Origin: Purpureocillium takamizusanense
Lineage: Eukaryota; Ascomycota; Sordariomycetes; Hypocreales; Ophiocordycipitaceae
Length of the DNA: 64,000 nt
Direction of reading: 5' to 3'
NCBI RefSeq assembly: GCF_022605165.1
Contig: NC_063078.1
Location: forward strand, 310,001 to 374,000
Below the pieces are notes generated by a model that saw only the letters and a program-made list of their open reading frames with translations, did no database searches and had not been told where the DNA came from. Shown piece after piece: positions 47,423 to 59,368 of the stretch. The translations under genes and the position numbers were made by a program. Positions within the stretch are counted from its first letter, which is position 1, and each line of letters starts with the position of its first letter.

Positions 47423-47958
47423 CTAGTACGGTCTATCTTGATAACTATGTCGGCATGAATGCCCTAGCCTTGGTGTAAGTGGTCTCTTCACGACCAAGGG
47501 GGCATCGTTGAGGAAGAACGCGAGCGCCGCTAGGAAAAGCGTCGGGGACGAGGACCGCACGGCCCAAGAGATAGTCCCCAGGGCTTCTGGTTTCCATGCA
47601 TACTTTTTTCCGGCCTCGTCAAAAAATTCGCCGAACGTACAGTGACCTTGTTTCCTATCCTCCACGGTACGGATGACAAGCTGCTTAATGTCTTCGTCGA
47701 GGCATTCCAGCAAACTGAGAATCTTGTCCAGGGACGGCATGGGATGGAAGTCCTCGGGACTCAGGTCAAACCTCCGTGCTTGAAGGCCAAAGTTAGCAAG
47801 CTTTCCGTCGATACCAGAGGAAATGGCATTGCACAACGCCAACGGCGGCGGCGCTTACCCCAGCGACAATAAAGGTAGTCGTATTGTGGCCCATGGTCCA
47901 ATTTCGGGACTATGTCCCGGTACGGCGAAAGATAACTAGCAGTCGCTGTCGGTTCCAT
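47423..47958 (-). CDS. orphan protein of 151 residues
   Basis: Not recognised. Exon 1 (47958-47859) starts at an ATG and encodes 33 residues ending DYLYCRW; intron 47858-47779 has donor GTAAGC, branch TTGCTAAC and acceptor CAAG; exon 2 runs to the stop at 47423. The spliced protein joins RW to ARRFDLSPEDFHPMPS, continues with a Leu-rich acidic helix (LDKILSLLECLDEDIKQL) and ends with a hydrophobic stretch (SPTLFLAALAFFLNDAPLV) and a basic tail. There is no signal peptide. A TTAAATA box lies 108 bases upstream. Architecture and intron resemble the neighbouring 222-residue orphan, though no clear sequence similarity is visible. Confidence 0.62.
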
Positions 47959-49327
47959 GGCTGCTTGGAGGTATTTGCACAAGAATCGGAGTAGCAGCCG
48001 GGGGGAGGGGGGATCTTGGGGCTTGGGACTACATCAAGCGGCGGCAATGGCTGGCCGGCTTCTTGTATTTAACAGCGGCCGCGTCCTGGAGCTGTCAATA
48101 CTCGAAAGTTATAGTAATAAGAAACTTGACATCTAGGAGACTCGTAACGGCCCGAGAGCAGCGATGGCTCCTGCCCGCGTACTATTGCTCACGGGCAAAA
48201 TCTTTCATACGACCTGGAACTACTCGACACTTGTCCCTCCCATCAAAGTGCCAACGACTGACTACCATGACCGCCCACACATGCGCCCGCTTGCGGTCTT
48301 ATCGTCGGTTCGAAACGGCTGCCTGAGGGCGGAGCCACACGTTACGTACGAAGGAGTAGCAGAATGACGAACCGGTGTGGCCCCTTTTTTACGCTCTCTC
48401 TTCATCATGTCTTCATGTCTCATGTCCATCGATCATAGCTAGCCCCATTGATGAGAACTGGATCAGCCTGCGGTCTGATACATACGTACAGTCATCAATG
48501 CCCCTTGTGGCAGGGTCACGGTCCCGTTTCTTTGCACGTTGCTGGAACCGGCCGGAGCTCAACTCGCAGTCCCCGAAACCAACGAGTCTCGCCGTCGCCC
48601 CAAATGCTGTGTGAGCAATTCTTATCTCTGCGGGCCTGCCCCAGAGCTGGTACAGACTGCCTGCCTCGCGGAGAAGGGAGCCGTTCGCCCTAGAAATGCC
48701 TGACGGGGGGCGCCGCCCGCACGCGCCATTGAAGGGCGGCGGCCGCGTCTCTCGGTTTTCCTTTGAGTCGTCATGCGTGACGTGGCTTGCCTTGTCGTGC
48801 AGGGACGTGGTGGCGGTTATTCCAGTTGCGTCTAAACAACACGGCAGGGAGCGCTCGATGCAGCACAAGCACATGGGAGTTGAGAAGAAGCCATCAAATG
48901 GGGATGACAGTACATGCACGGGACGGTGCAAGGGCAGGAAGAAGCCCAATATCTACATCGAATGGGGACCTGGTAGAGGGCAAACCCTGTGCCACATCTC
49001 CGTCACATTGATCACCTCGGGACCACCAGACTTTTTGTATCTACTTGAGCGTCGCGACACCAGACGGAAGGGGAGTGGATGTTACGGCGCATTTGACGAC
49101 AGATACATGTGGCAAGACATAAATTCCAAGATGAAAACAAAGGACCAGACACACTTGACCACCTGCACCCCCCCCCATTCCGTCTCGAGCATATACTGTA
49201 CATGTAACAACTCTCCGCATTGCCATCTGTTGAATCCTTGGGGCCGGCCCTCTTCGCTTCTCAACGCGCCTGTCGTTTCCGTCCAAGTTGTGGATTGATC
49301 CAGTCATCAGCTCTCCTTGGCCGGCTA
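47959..49327. other. 1.4 kb spacer, no gene supported
   Basis: A 178-codon minus-strand frame (48949-48413) overlaps a similar plus-strand frame and has no motif or intron signal. The TATA-like TTAAATA of the 47958 gene is at 48066-48072. Confidence 0.4.
48066..48072 (-). promoter_or_regulatory. TATA-like box of the 151-residue orphan gene
   Basis: TTAAATA on the minus strand, 108 bases upstream of the ATG at 47958. Confidence 0.4.
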
Positions 49328-50054
49328 CTATCCATGCCCCCGCAACGACAAGGACTGCTCCATCTCCTCGATAAACTGCTCCATCTCCTCGTTAAACTCC
49401 GCCTCTGTGTCTCTTGCGTCACCTTGTGGGATACCTTGTGGGATACCTTGTGGGATACCTTGTGGGATCCCATCACTGAAAGGGCCCAAGTCGGGCCGGC
49501 CATGGCTCCAGGGAGCACGAAGCCGTGAAAAATAGAGAAACAGTTCGAGCCGTTTGGAATATTCTAGCCACGACACGCTCAGCGGCATCAGCAGGAGGAG
49601 CGCCCCCGCTCCTCCCGGAATACTTGGTTCGTCCACGCTGTCCAGGTAGTCTGCGAAGATATGGTCGGCTTCCTCTTCGCGATCGAAAGAATAGGCTGTC
49701 ACGGCGTTGTTCAAAGCGCAATTAGCTGCATGGTGGAGATTCTGCCTGATTTCGCACTTGTAGATGACCGTCACGGCATTGGCCTTGGGGAAATTCTCAA
49801 GCTTGCCTATATCGTCGCGAAGGAGCCACTGAAATCGGGGGTCGTATCTAAGGCGCCGCCTCCATCGGAAAGTGTCTGCGACTTGTTTCAAGCTGACAAG
49901 GCGCTCTTGAGCCAAGTTAGGTGCTTTTCGTCGCACGTCTGGGAAGATGGAATTTGCCCGTACCATACAGTTCGTCTTCACATTGCGCGTTATCTGGTTG
50001 ACGTCGATGCACGAGGCCCATGAGCTCGCCTCGGGGTGGCCAAAACGGGGCCAT
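49328..50054 (-). CDS. orphan protein of 222 residues with GIPQ and EEMEQ repeats
   Basis: Not recognised. A longer frame begins at a non-ATG codon and runs over the TATA box, so I place the start at the well-placed ATG at 50054 (context CCACCATGG). Exon 1 encodes 30 residues ending DELY; intron 49963-49906 has donor GTACGG, branch CCTAACTTGG and acceptor CAAG, and exon 2 runs to 49328. The protein has a basic region (FRWRRRLRYDPRFQWLLRDD), a hydrophobic segment (GGAGALLLLMPLSVSWL), four perfect GIPQ units and two EEMEQ heptads near the C-terminus. A TATAAAGA box lies 140 bases upstream. If the intron is not used, translation could begin at codon ATG 49966. Confidence 0.62.
49354..49395 (-). 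repeat. 21-bp tandem duplication within the 222-residue orphan gene
   Basis: Two copies differing by one base, encoding the heptad IEEMEQ(F/S) twice in a probable amphipathic helix. Confidence 0.85.
49421..49468 (-). repeat. 4 x 12-bp perfect tandem repeat encoding GIPQ
   Basis: Four identical 12-mers (ACCTTGTGGGAT on the plus strand) keep the reading frame and encode four Gly-Ile-Pro-Gln units. Perfect DNA identity indicates recent expansion. Confidence 0.95.
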
Positions 50055-50193
50055 GGTGGTTGCACGACGAGTGGTGGCGATGTGTGCAAGCCGATGGACT
50101 GGAGTGTAGGCCGTGCAGCGACGTTGCCTCTCCGAGGAGATGTACGGATCAGATTACAGAGACGGGCCGGGTTGACTTGGGGTGACGGGCTGC

Positions 50194-50201
50194 TCTTTAT
50201 A
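50194..50201 (-). promoter_or_regulatory. TATA box of the 222-residue orphan gene
   Basis: TATAAAGA on the minus strand, 140 bases before the ATG at 50054; its position argues against the longer upstream reading frame. Confidence 0.6.
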
Positions 50202-50592
50202 CTACGCACTTTAGGTCATGTTGGCTCTTGGATCCCAAGATCGTCTCCAGCACGGCCCAGAGGGCTGGAGGCTGGGGGGGGGGGGAATATTCATGACAGT
50301 TCTGATGATTAAAGGTGTTGGAAGACATGGGGGCAGGTCGGCCCTTCATGTTTCGACGACCGAGGCTTCGCGCCGCAGGGTTCACAATGTGGTTTGCCAA
50401 AGTCGTCTCCCAACGTGGGGATACAGCCACACCAAAGTTTGACGAAGCCAAGTCGAAATAATCATAGCGAGTCTAGTAGTGTCACCACACACGATATACT
50501 GCTCCCTCCCCTTCATGTTCCTCAGGCTCCCCCCACCGGGATCAAATTCTGACCACGGACGCATAGTCGATTCCTTTCCTGCCAAGAAGAAG

Positions 50593-50635
<43 letters not shown>

Positions 50636-50636
50636 C
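50593..50636. repeat. CCTG tetranucleotide microsatellite
   Basis: Eleven units of CTGC/CCTG, the reverse complement of the array at 1418-1459. Confidence 0.9.
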
Positions 50637-51083
50637 GTGCCGGCCGACAAACAAAAAGCAGAGACCATGGCGGACTTTGGGCCAGGCGTTTCGCCGCTAT
50701 GGTCCCGGGCGTCCTGCGCACACACAACGTATCGGGGACGTGCAGCGCTGCGAGCCGATCCCGGGTCGTCGTCGTGTCCGTTGACGAATGGCAATGGCGG
50801 ACGTTGAAGTTGCCCCATGTCCCCATGTGTGTTTTGCCATGGAGCACTTTTGGGGTTTGTCGTTGGGTAATTCTGTGTGTTTGGCCGAGGAGTGATCCGA
50901 CGATTTGTCATTCTGACGGAATCTAGAATAATGTAAAGTCCACAGGGCACCTCTGTGTTTTGTCATCTACCTTGAACCTCTCTTCTTCGTGTACAAATAC
51001 GCGTCTACCAACATATCCCCGTCGTTTATGGAATACCACTGAGGAGTCAGTCACTCCACCAACGCCCGCGCCTCTTACCATAG

Positions 51084-52622
51084 CTATAAAATGCCACTCA
51101 GCATGTTGTGAATCTGTCTTTGATACCACGCCTGGATGGACACACACACACACACACACACAGCATCGTCAGCATTTTTCTTTCCGCCCAACAATGTGTA
51201 GGGGAGTGTCGAGACTGGGAGGAAAGGGGTGAGTGATGTGTCGACGTACCGTCTCTGCGCCCCCCGCGATGCCCTTGATTCCGAGCTGCTTGAGCAACCA
51301 ACTGCCAGGGACGGTGCGCGCGTAGACGTTGGCGTCGGCGTCGGCGACTTCAGGGTTCAAGAGCGTGTTCACGGGGAGATGGGGGTTGAGCACCGCGGGG
51401 CGCCCAAGGCCGATCATGTCGCATGCGTCGTCGCGCAGCGCCGCCTCCATGCCCTGGCGGGACCGGAAGCCGCCCGTCACCATGAGCGGCACGTTCCTGA
51501 ACCTCTGGCGTATGGCCTTTGCGAAGTCGAGGAAGAAGGCCTCGCGCGCGACGGTGCTGGCCGCCTTGGGCGGGGCGTTGGCCATCATCTGCGGCGGCGG
51601 CACCGTGTAAGTCAACTGAGTCTCGAAGACGATGCATGAGGGGGCAGTGGTTTCATTAATTCATTCAGACTTACCGTCGGGTCCTCGTAGGTGCCGCCGC
51701 TGATCTCCAGAAAGTCGATGCCCGCGGCGGTAATGTCCTCGAGCTGCTCGATGCACTCGTCGAGCTCCCGGGGGCTCTGGTGGTCGACGCTGTTGAACTT
51801 GAGGCCCACGGCGAAGCCCGTTTTGGGCACCGCCTCGCGGACGGCCTCGATGATCTCGACGAGGAAGCGGGCGCGGCGACGGGGCGAGCCGCCGTACTGG
51901 TCGGTGCGCAGGTTGCTCCTGGCGCTGAGGAACTGGGCGACGAGGTAGCCGTGGGCGCCGTGGATCTGGACGCCGGAGAAGCCGGCCTCGGCGGCCAGGC
52001 GGGCCGAGTCGGCGAAGCGGGCGACGACGTGGCGGATCTCGTCGACGGACATGGCGCGCGGGGTGCCGAAGACGAGGGCGCTGATGGCGCGCGGGACGAT
52101 GCCCTGGCCGAGCAGCAGGGGGACGGCGCTCGGGGCGATGCTCTTGGCGCAGAGGCTGCGGGTGCCGGCGCCGATGATGGACTGCCGCCCGGGATGGTTG
52201 ATTTGCATGATGGTGATGGTGGTGGTGGCGGTGGTGGTGGTGGTGGTGGTGGTCGCCGTCTCGACCTCGTCGTTGCCGTTGCCGTTGCCGTTGTCGCCGC
52301 CCGCCGTCTGGGCCCATCGACGCCAGGCATCGAGCAGCTGCTCCCGCGGGATGAGGTGGTTGAGGGCCGTGTCGTCGGGCGTGCCCAGGTACGCGACGTC
52401 GACCTGGACGTTGCCGGTGAGCACCATGCCCCAGCCGCCGTCCGCCCACACGCCGTACGCGTCGAGCATCCGCTCGCTCGGCAGCCGGTCGCGGTCGGCC
52501 CACGCCTCGGCCATGGCGGCCTTGGTGAGGCGGTTGGGGATGGTGAGCCCGCACGGCAGCGTCATGGGCTTGGCCATGTCCAGCCCGCTCGTCGTCTTCT
52601 TCTCCTCCGTCTCCTTGCCCAT
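51084..52622 (-). CDS. Old Yellow Enzyme family NADH:flavin oxidoreductase
   Basis: FMN-dependent ene-reductase-type enzyme. The 444-residue model starts at ATG 52622 and has introns 51674-51589 and 51249-51132; the first acceptor could alternatively lie 27 bases upstream. Motifs: [12 protein letters not shown] near the N-terminus (FMN contacts), [26 protein letters not shown] with the paired active-site His residues, [11 protein letters not shown], and the C-terminal phosphate-binding [12 protein letters not shown] with [11 protein letters not shown]. The last exon has only 48 bases, restoring the usual end [15 protein letters not shown]. Residues about 108-137 form a GN-repeat and poly-Thr insert absent from typical family members. 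A CA/GT microsatellite abuts the last acceptor. Substrate unknown. Confidence 0.9.
51140..51162 (-). repeat. AC/GT dinucleotide repeat next to a 3' splice site
   Basis: Eleven AC units on the plus strand, read as GT repeats on the coding strand, ending six bases before the acceptor CAG of the Old Yellow Enzyme's last intron. Confidence 0.9.
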
Positions 52623-55600
52623 GTTGGTGATGGCTGGGTGGACGGTGTTTTGCGGTTTCTGCCCGAATATGCCGTAGGCAGTCGACTCCGACTCGGACTC
52701 GACTCGGTGATGCAAGACTGGCAGAGAAGAGCCGAGGATTTGGGGGGGGGGCGCGGTTGTGTACACAGTGAATCAAGGACAGCAGCCCAAGCGCACAAGC
52801 ACAACCATCCAAGGAACCGGCCAGACGCGTGTATAAGTCGACATCCGGTCCCCCATGCCCGACGAGACGGCAACTGCGCCCAGCATCGACGGCAAATCGG
52901 CTACGTTTCTATCCCACCAGTATAACTAATCGGAGGCGGCACATGAATCGGCCCGCCAGAGCGTGGTAGGTACTACTAGTCGCCGGCCGGGGTGGGTTCC
53001 CAGTTGGACTCCATTGTCAAGTTAGTTACTAACGTTGGTTGGGACGGACGACACATCCACCACCTCGTGAGCCTTTCCAGCGTCCATCGTCGTATCGTCG
53101 GACGTCGCGGGGGTGGTAATGGTAGTTTTCCCGGGGCGGGGCTGCGGGTCAAAAGGGGAGGGAGCGGACGTTCGGGGCAAATCCAGACGGAGAGGCGCCG
53201 CCACGGAGGAGACGGAGGCCCCCGCCCAAACGGGGCAAAGTTCCGGGGGCATCGTTCGATGGCGGGAGCCGTGCCTCGGCAGCTTATTGTTATCGACACG
53301 GCCACGCCCACATTGCGTGCGTACTACGTATGCGCACGTATGCGTGTTGTGGTTGCCTTGCGGCGGCCGTCCGTGGAAGCACATGCCGTGGGCCGTCTCC
53401 GTTCTTGTGTTTGCGTCCGAATGCTAACTATCGTCTCGGGTTTCGTGAACGCCGTCTTGCTGATCCTTGTGTGTTTGTTTACATTTGTCGGCATCTTGTC
53501 CCGCGCAGGCAACGACCCGTCCACATACGTACGTGCTAATGCACCACGCCAACGATATGGTAGCGGACCCCCATGGGGAGAGCGGACACGGGTAGTGCCT
53601 TGAGCTACTACTCCGTAGTTGCATGCATGATGATCGGAAGCGACGCATGCAGCTGACACAATCGCGCTCGGGTGCTGCCAACCGGCGATCTTGAAGGCTC
53701 GTGCATAGACGCGTGGTCGCCCTACGCCGCTGGTAATAAACCAAGCAAGGTATCGGAGCGACCTGAGATGGCCATGTTTACAAACGGTCATGTATAACAG
53801 GCCTGCGGCATAGGTAGAACATGACGCCGTAAGCAGCTCATCAAGTGCCTATGAGTGAAGGAGTCAGGAGCCAGAACGGCACCGAGGGGCAAACAGTACG
53901 TAGGAAGAGAACCTGCCGTCAACGTACACACAACAGCCGATGTGGTGAGCAAAGTGAAGCCGCAACAACGAGTCCGCAGCAACGACCGCAGATCTACTCG
54001 TGATCTACAACTCCACGCCAAGGCGGGGGGGATTGGGAGCATGGCACTGGGGTCCTGACAAGGCCTCCCTCCCTCCCTCGAGCCCGCCTCGCAGTGCGTA
54101 TCCCCCAACCAAGGAAGCCGTTGACTGCTGCCACCCACGATTGCCGGGATCCCGAAAATAGGTTTCGGGTTTTCGGCGCCTTGTCCCGCCACGCCGGCCC
54201 GCGTCGAGCAGACAAGACCTGCATCCGTTCGGGCCAGGCCGCCGCCGCCGCCGCCGCTAGTAACTGAATCGTAGTACTGTACATGCGTAGCGACGTCCTC
54301 GAGGTCGTCATAGAGCTCACTTGGTTTTTTTCCCCCATGGCTATTTCTGGCGATGTGCATATGCATGCGTGGCTACGGCTCTCCCCGCCACCGCGCCGCC
54401 TCGGCTGGGTGCAGGCCCGTGATTCGGGGCGACGGCAATCGGGGCGTCCTCGACTCCCCATCGTCGAGCAAATCTCGCGGTGTAAGTCGATGCATACTAC
54501 AATATAGGGGCAGGCAGCCGCAAATTTTCGACAATAACAATCTGCCTCCGCCGCTATCCCCGGTTGCGTCATGGCGGCAGCAGGCTAGACACTCGTTCCC
54601 GCACCTCTGGGATGCCATGGCGGATCAAACGAGGCCAACCGTCAGTGACACGGTGGAATAGCAACTTGTCTCGTCGTTTGCATGCACACATTGCCAAATG
54701 TAGCCGACGCCACGTGGGCTCACGGCCAAAAAGGAGCTCAGGCCTGTCAGTTCCGGCGAGTTTTCGCGGCGTTTCGTTTCACCTCTGGCTGGGCCGTGAG
54801 GCAAAAGCCGTCGCACGACGTGCCTCAAGTGGTGGCCCTTCCGGTCGTGGCCGACGACAGTGCGCCGGCTCCAGCGGGAGAGGGCTACTAACAGCAGCCC
54901 GCGGCCTTTCGCGTGTCCGTCTGTTAGGGCGCGTCCACGACACGGGTCCAAATGAATTGGAAACTGCTAGCTTGTCGCGCATTTATCCCCTGCCTCCTCG
55001 GGCTTTCGTGTGCCAGAGACGGTGCGGTGCGGACGGCGCGACATGGACAGCAAGCGGCATCGACGCCCTATTGGGCGTTACAAACCCCAACACGACATGT
55101 TTCCGAGCCGCGTTGGAGGCTGGCTGGCTGGCCGGCCTGCTTGCTTGCTTGCTTGCGCTGGCATTGGACAGGGGAAGGCGCGCGGTGTTTGTTGCTTGCC
55201 TGGTCTCGCCAAACGGTCACGAGCGAGGCGTTTGACGAGCATGGGGCATGGCATGGGATGGATGACATGACGAGCCAGGAGAGGACGTGACAGGATAGGA
55301 CAGGACATGGTGGTAGTAAACAGAGACGGAGGCAAGCAAGCGCTTGTGTGCGTGCCTACGTGCCTTTGGGTGAGTGAGGCCCCCAATGGACGGGCGGCGG
55401 CGGACCGACGACGCAAGACGTGGCGGAAACACGTCAAACATGCCGCGGGGGGGGGCCCCATATGAGGAACGTGGGCGGACTTGCTTGTGTGCCTGAATCC
55501 GCGACTCTGTTGGTGCAACGCCGCCAGCCAGGCCGGGCGGTGACTCGGGCACGTACGTACCTACCTAGAGGAGTCGTCCGTCGGGCTGCGAGCGGGAGCT

Positions 55601-57510
55601 GGCGCATGCCGGCGCCGCCATGGCAATTGGTTTGGTGTTGATTTGATCTCTCGCGGGCGACGACGTGGACGATGTATGTGCGTGTATGCATGTGTGTGTG
55701 TGTTCCCTCACTGTCGTGTGGCGCGAGCAGGGCTGGAGACAGAGCAAGCAAGCAACAGGCAAGCGGCAGGCAGTGGGCCATGGGGGGAATGTTGATGTAT
55801 AAGTAGAGTCGGCGGCCACGTTCTAGACGCTGCAATGATGGATCAGGTACATCATTACTAGCAGGTAGGAAGTGTGTACGACCACCTTGGTGGGTGTTTG
55901 TGTGTTTGTGTGTATGTACGTATGCGTGTTGTGTGCGTCGCACGACAATTGTATTGACCTTTATGGTTCAAGGTTGGCCAGCCTTCTTCACAAGAGATAA
56001 AGTCTCTCCCCCCCAAAGCACGAAGTATCTTGCGCCGTGATTGCTGCTGTTGCCCCTGGCAGGGAACGAGGAACCGGCTTGGAAGACGTGTGGAACCCCA
56101 AGTACCCGTCGTGTACCTCCGTGGCGCCGCCCACTGATCTGCCATCAAATACAGCGGGCATCCAGGGGAGGCCACCACCACCACCACCACCACCACCACC
56201 CCCTTAACCAGAAACCGCCTCGGCGGTTTGTCGTGGTCGCATCGCCAGATGGTGCGCGCGCATCCGGGTTCATGTGTCTGGGGGGCCGAGCTTCACTCGG
56301 CTTTGTGAAATCCCCCTTGTGTTGCGCCAGGCCAGTGCGTCATTACTCGTCGAGGATACGCCATGTACCGAGCTTGTTGCTGTTGATGTCGCTGTCGCAG
56401 TTTCTTCCACGGGCAACCAACCCCCTTTGTCGAATGTATGAAAAGCCACAAAGGTACCGCGCGTGGCCATAGGTAGATACGGGCAGGCATCGTCGTCAAC
56501 GGTCCCAATCGGAGCATCGCGCGCTCTCACTCATCACCGCCTGTTGCCCGCGATTGGCAATCATTTGGTGCCATCAAATGCACTCCACGGCCAAGGCCAG
56601 GCACACAGGGGGCGGCGCTAGCACACCCCTGTGCCGTCATCCCTGATACTACCTAGGTAGTAGCTATCTGTGCCAGCCGGAGCCCGTCAGGCGACTTCAA
56701 GGTTCTATCCAACACCACTATCAAGCGCCCGCAAGCGCCCGTCAAGCGGCCCCGAGGTACCTCCCGAGTACCTTCCAAGGTTGTCCGCCGTCTGCCAGGG
56801 CGCCGGGCACACAGCAGGCAACCCCCCCCCCCCTCCCCCTTTCAAGCGCGCTGCCCCCACCACCACCAGCAGGACACCACCAACCTCCAGACGAAAGGGC
56901 AGCCCAGCGTGCCTCATTAGAGGGCGGCGCCGGTGGCACAGCCCCACTCTGCCTCGCCTCAGCGTCCCTGTGTCCCTGACATCCGGGCATCTGAGCCCAC
57001 TGGAGGCTGCCGCGGCCCTGGCCTGGCTCCTGCTGTGGCACCTTCCATGCTGCTGCTGGCTGGATGGATGTACAACAAAGCGCTGTTGCTGCTGCACGGG
57101 CTGCTACTGCTCCTGCTGCTACTGCTCCAGCGGCCTAGCTCCGTTCCGCTGTGTCGACCAACCATCCGCCGTTTCTGACCTTTAATGCAGCCTTGAAACC
57201 CACACAACCTCAACCTCCAACCACAGACACACCTCGACCTCCTGGCGCCCCTCACGACCGTCGCTTTCGCCGCTGGCCAGCCCAGCTCGTCCATCACTGT
57301 CCTCGCCCGCATCGCCCCTCTCGCATCGACACCACCATCGAACGCCCATTCCGCAATCATTCTCGCCGCTGCCCGCTCGCAGCTCGTAAACAGCGCCGCC
57401 TCCCGCCTTCTCTCGCTCGGCTTCCCCCTCTCCCCTCCGACCTCCTCCCGCCTTCCTTAAACCCGAAACGCGAAGCTCGACGCAATCCGCTCGTGAGCAA
57501 CGCCGAAACC
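52623..57510. other. 4.9 kb gene-poor divergent region between OYE and Rac genes
   Basis: No supported coding gene. Short frames overlap on both strands with Ser/Arg/Pro-rich shadow composition. It contains simple repeats (GCC array near 54238-54256, GCTT-rich array near 55121-55160, CAC array near 56168-56195). From about 57180 the plus strand becomes C/T-rich with long pyrimidine tracts, consistent with the Rac promoter and 5' leader. Confidence 0.45.
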
Positions 57511-58440
<930 letters not shown>

Positions 58441-59368
58441 TCGCCACGCGCCCATGCGCCTCCCGCCCTTGCGCGATATGGCCCCACAAGCGCGACGACG
58501 TGGGCGAGGCCCATAGCGGTGGCGGCCCCAGAATTTCTCTCACGGCGTAACCGATCAACTGCAGAGTTCATTGATAACGATCGGGCAGTTCTGACTTGAA
58601 GAATTAGACGGCCTATGTAGCGCATGGTGGAGCGAGAGCGGCCCAGGCAACTCCGTCTTCCGCGGGCTCGGTAGCGAGTCCTTAGATTTTATCGTGTCGT
58701 GGTCCTGCAAAAGGAGCCCCTTTAATGTCTCTGCCGGGCTGTTGGGCGGAGCGGTGGAATCTGCTGGTCGAGCCACCCGACTGGAGAACGCCCCGATCCG
58801 TTGGGGCCGGCTAGCTGGGGACTGCAAGGTCTGGGCGTTGGAAGATTTGCTGCTCGCTGGCGTCTGGCAGGTTGATTTTGCATCCCCTTTTTTCTGCCAT
58901 GTCTCTGTCTCTCTGTCTCTTTGTCTCTCTCTCCCCTTCCTAGTCTCAAGGATATCCCAAGCTCTTTTCTTTTATGAATTGTATGTAGTGTACGCACATG
59001 GACGCTGTTTCAGGTCTGCGAATGCACGCACGGGATCTCACTGAGCCATGACAAAGCACGGAGAGTGAGCATAGTACTACGGTGAGAATAGCGATAGCTA
59101 TGATCGAATGTCATGTCAGATTGATTCCTTGTGGGGGTATCGTTCTATACTTGGCGATGCGCTTTTTTGTGCTCTCACGGTTCCATGATGACCCCAAACG
59201 CCGTAACAAGGAGAATGAAGAAAAAAATGCAGGAAAAATGCAGGAAAAATGCAAGACAGAAAACAACTTCAAAAAGAGAAAAAAAAAAGGCGATATAATT
59301 GAGCGCCGTCAAATTTGCGCGGCTAGGAGGGGTCGTCCGTCCCGTCGTTTCCACTCGCGGTTACGAAC
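58441..59368. other. 0.93 kb tail-to-tail spacer between Rac and Nop6-like genes
   Basis: No gene is seen; a TCTCTG-rich tract lies at 58900-58940 and an A-rich tract near 59218-59290. Confidence 0.5.

Larger units (their letters stand above)
50055..51083. other. 1.0 kb spacer with TATA box and CCTG microsatellite
   Basis: It contains the promoter of the 222-residue orphan gene (TATAAAGA at 50201-50194), the CCTG array at 50593-50636 and the 3' side of the Old Yellow Enzyme gene. No additional gene. Confidence 0.5.

Noticed and set aside
48413..48949. 178-codon minus-strand frame
   Set aside because: Overlaps equally long frames on the other strand; no intron signals, motif or promoter support.
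49328..50209. 293-codon version of the orphan gene
   Set aside because: Begins at GTG with no upstream ATG and includes the TATA box region; the spliced 222-residue model explains the signals better.
51780..52925. Long plus-strand frame opposite the Old Yellow Enzyme
   Set aside because: Antisense shadow rich in Gly/Ala/Asp caused by codon bias; the minus strand has complete family motifs.
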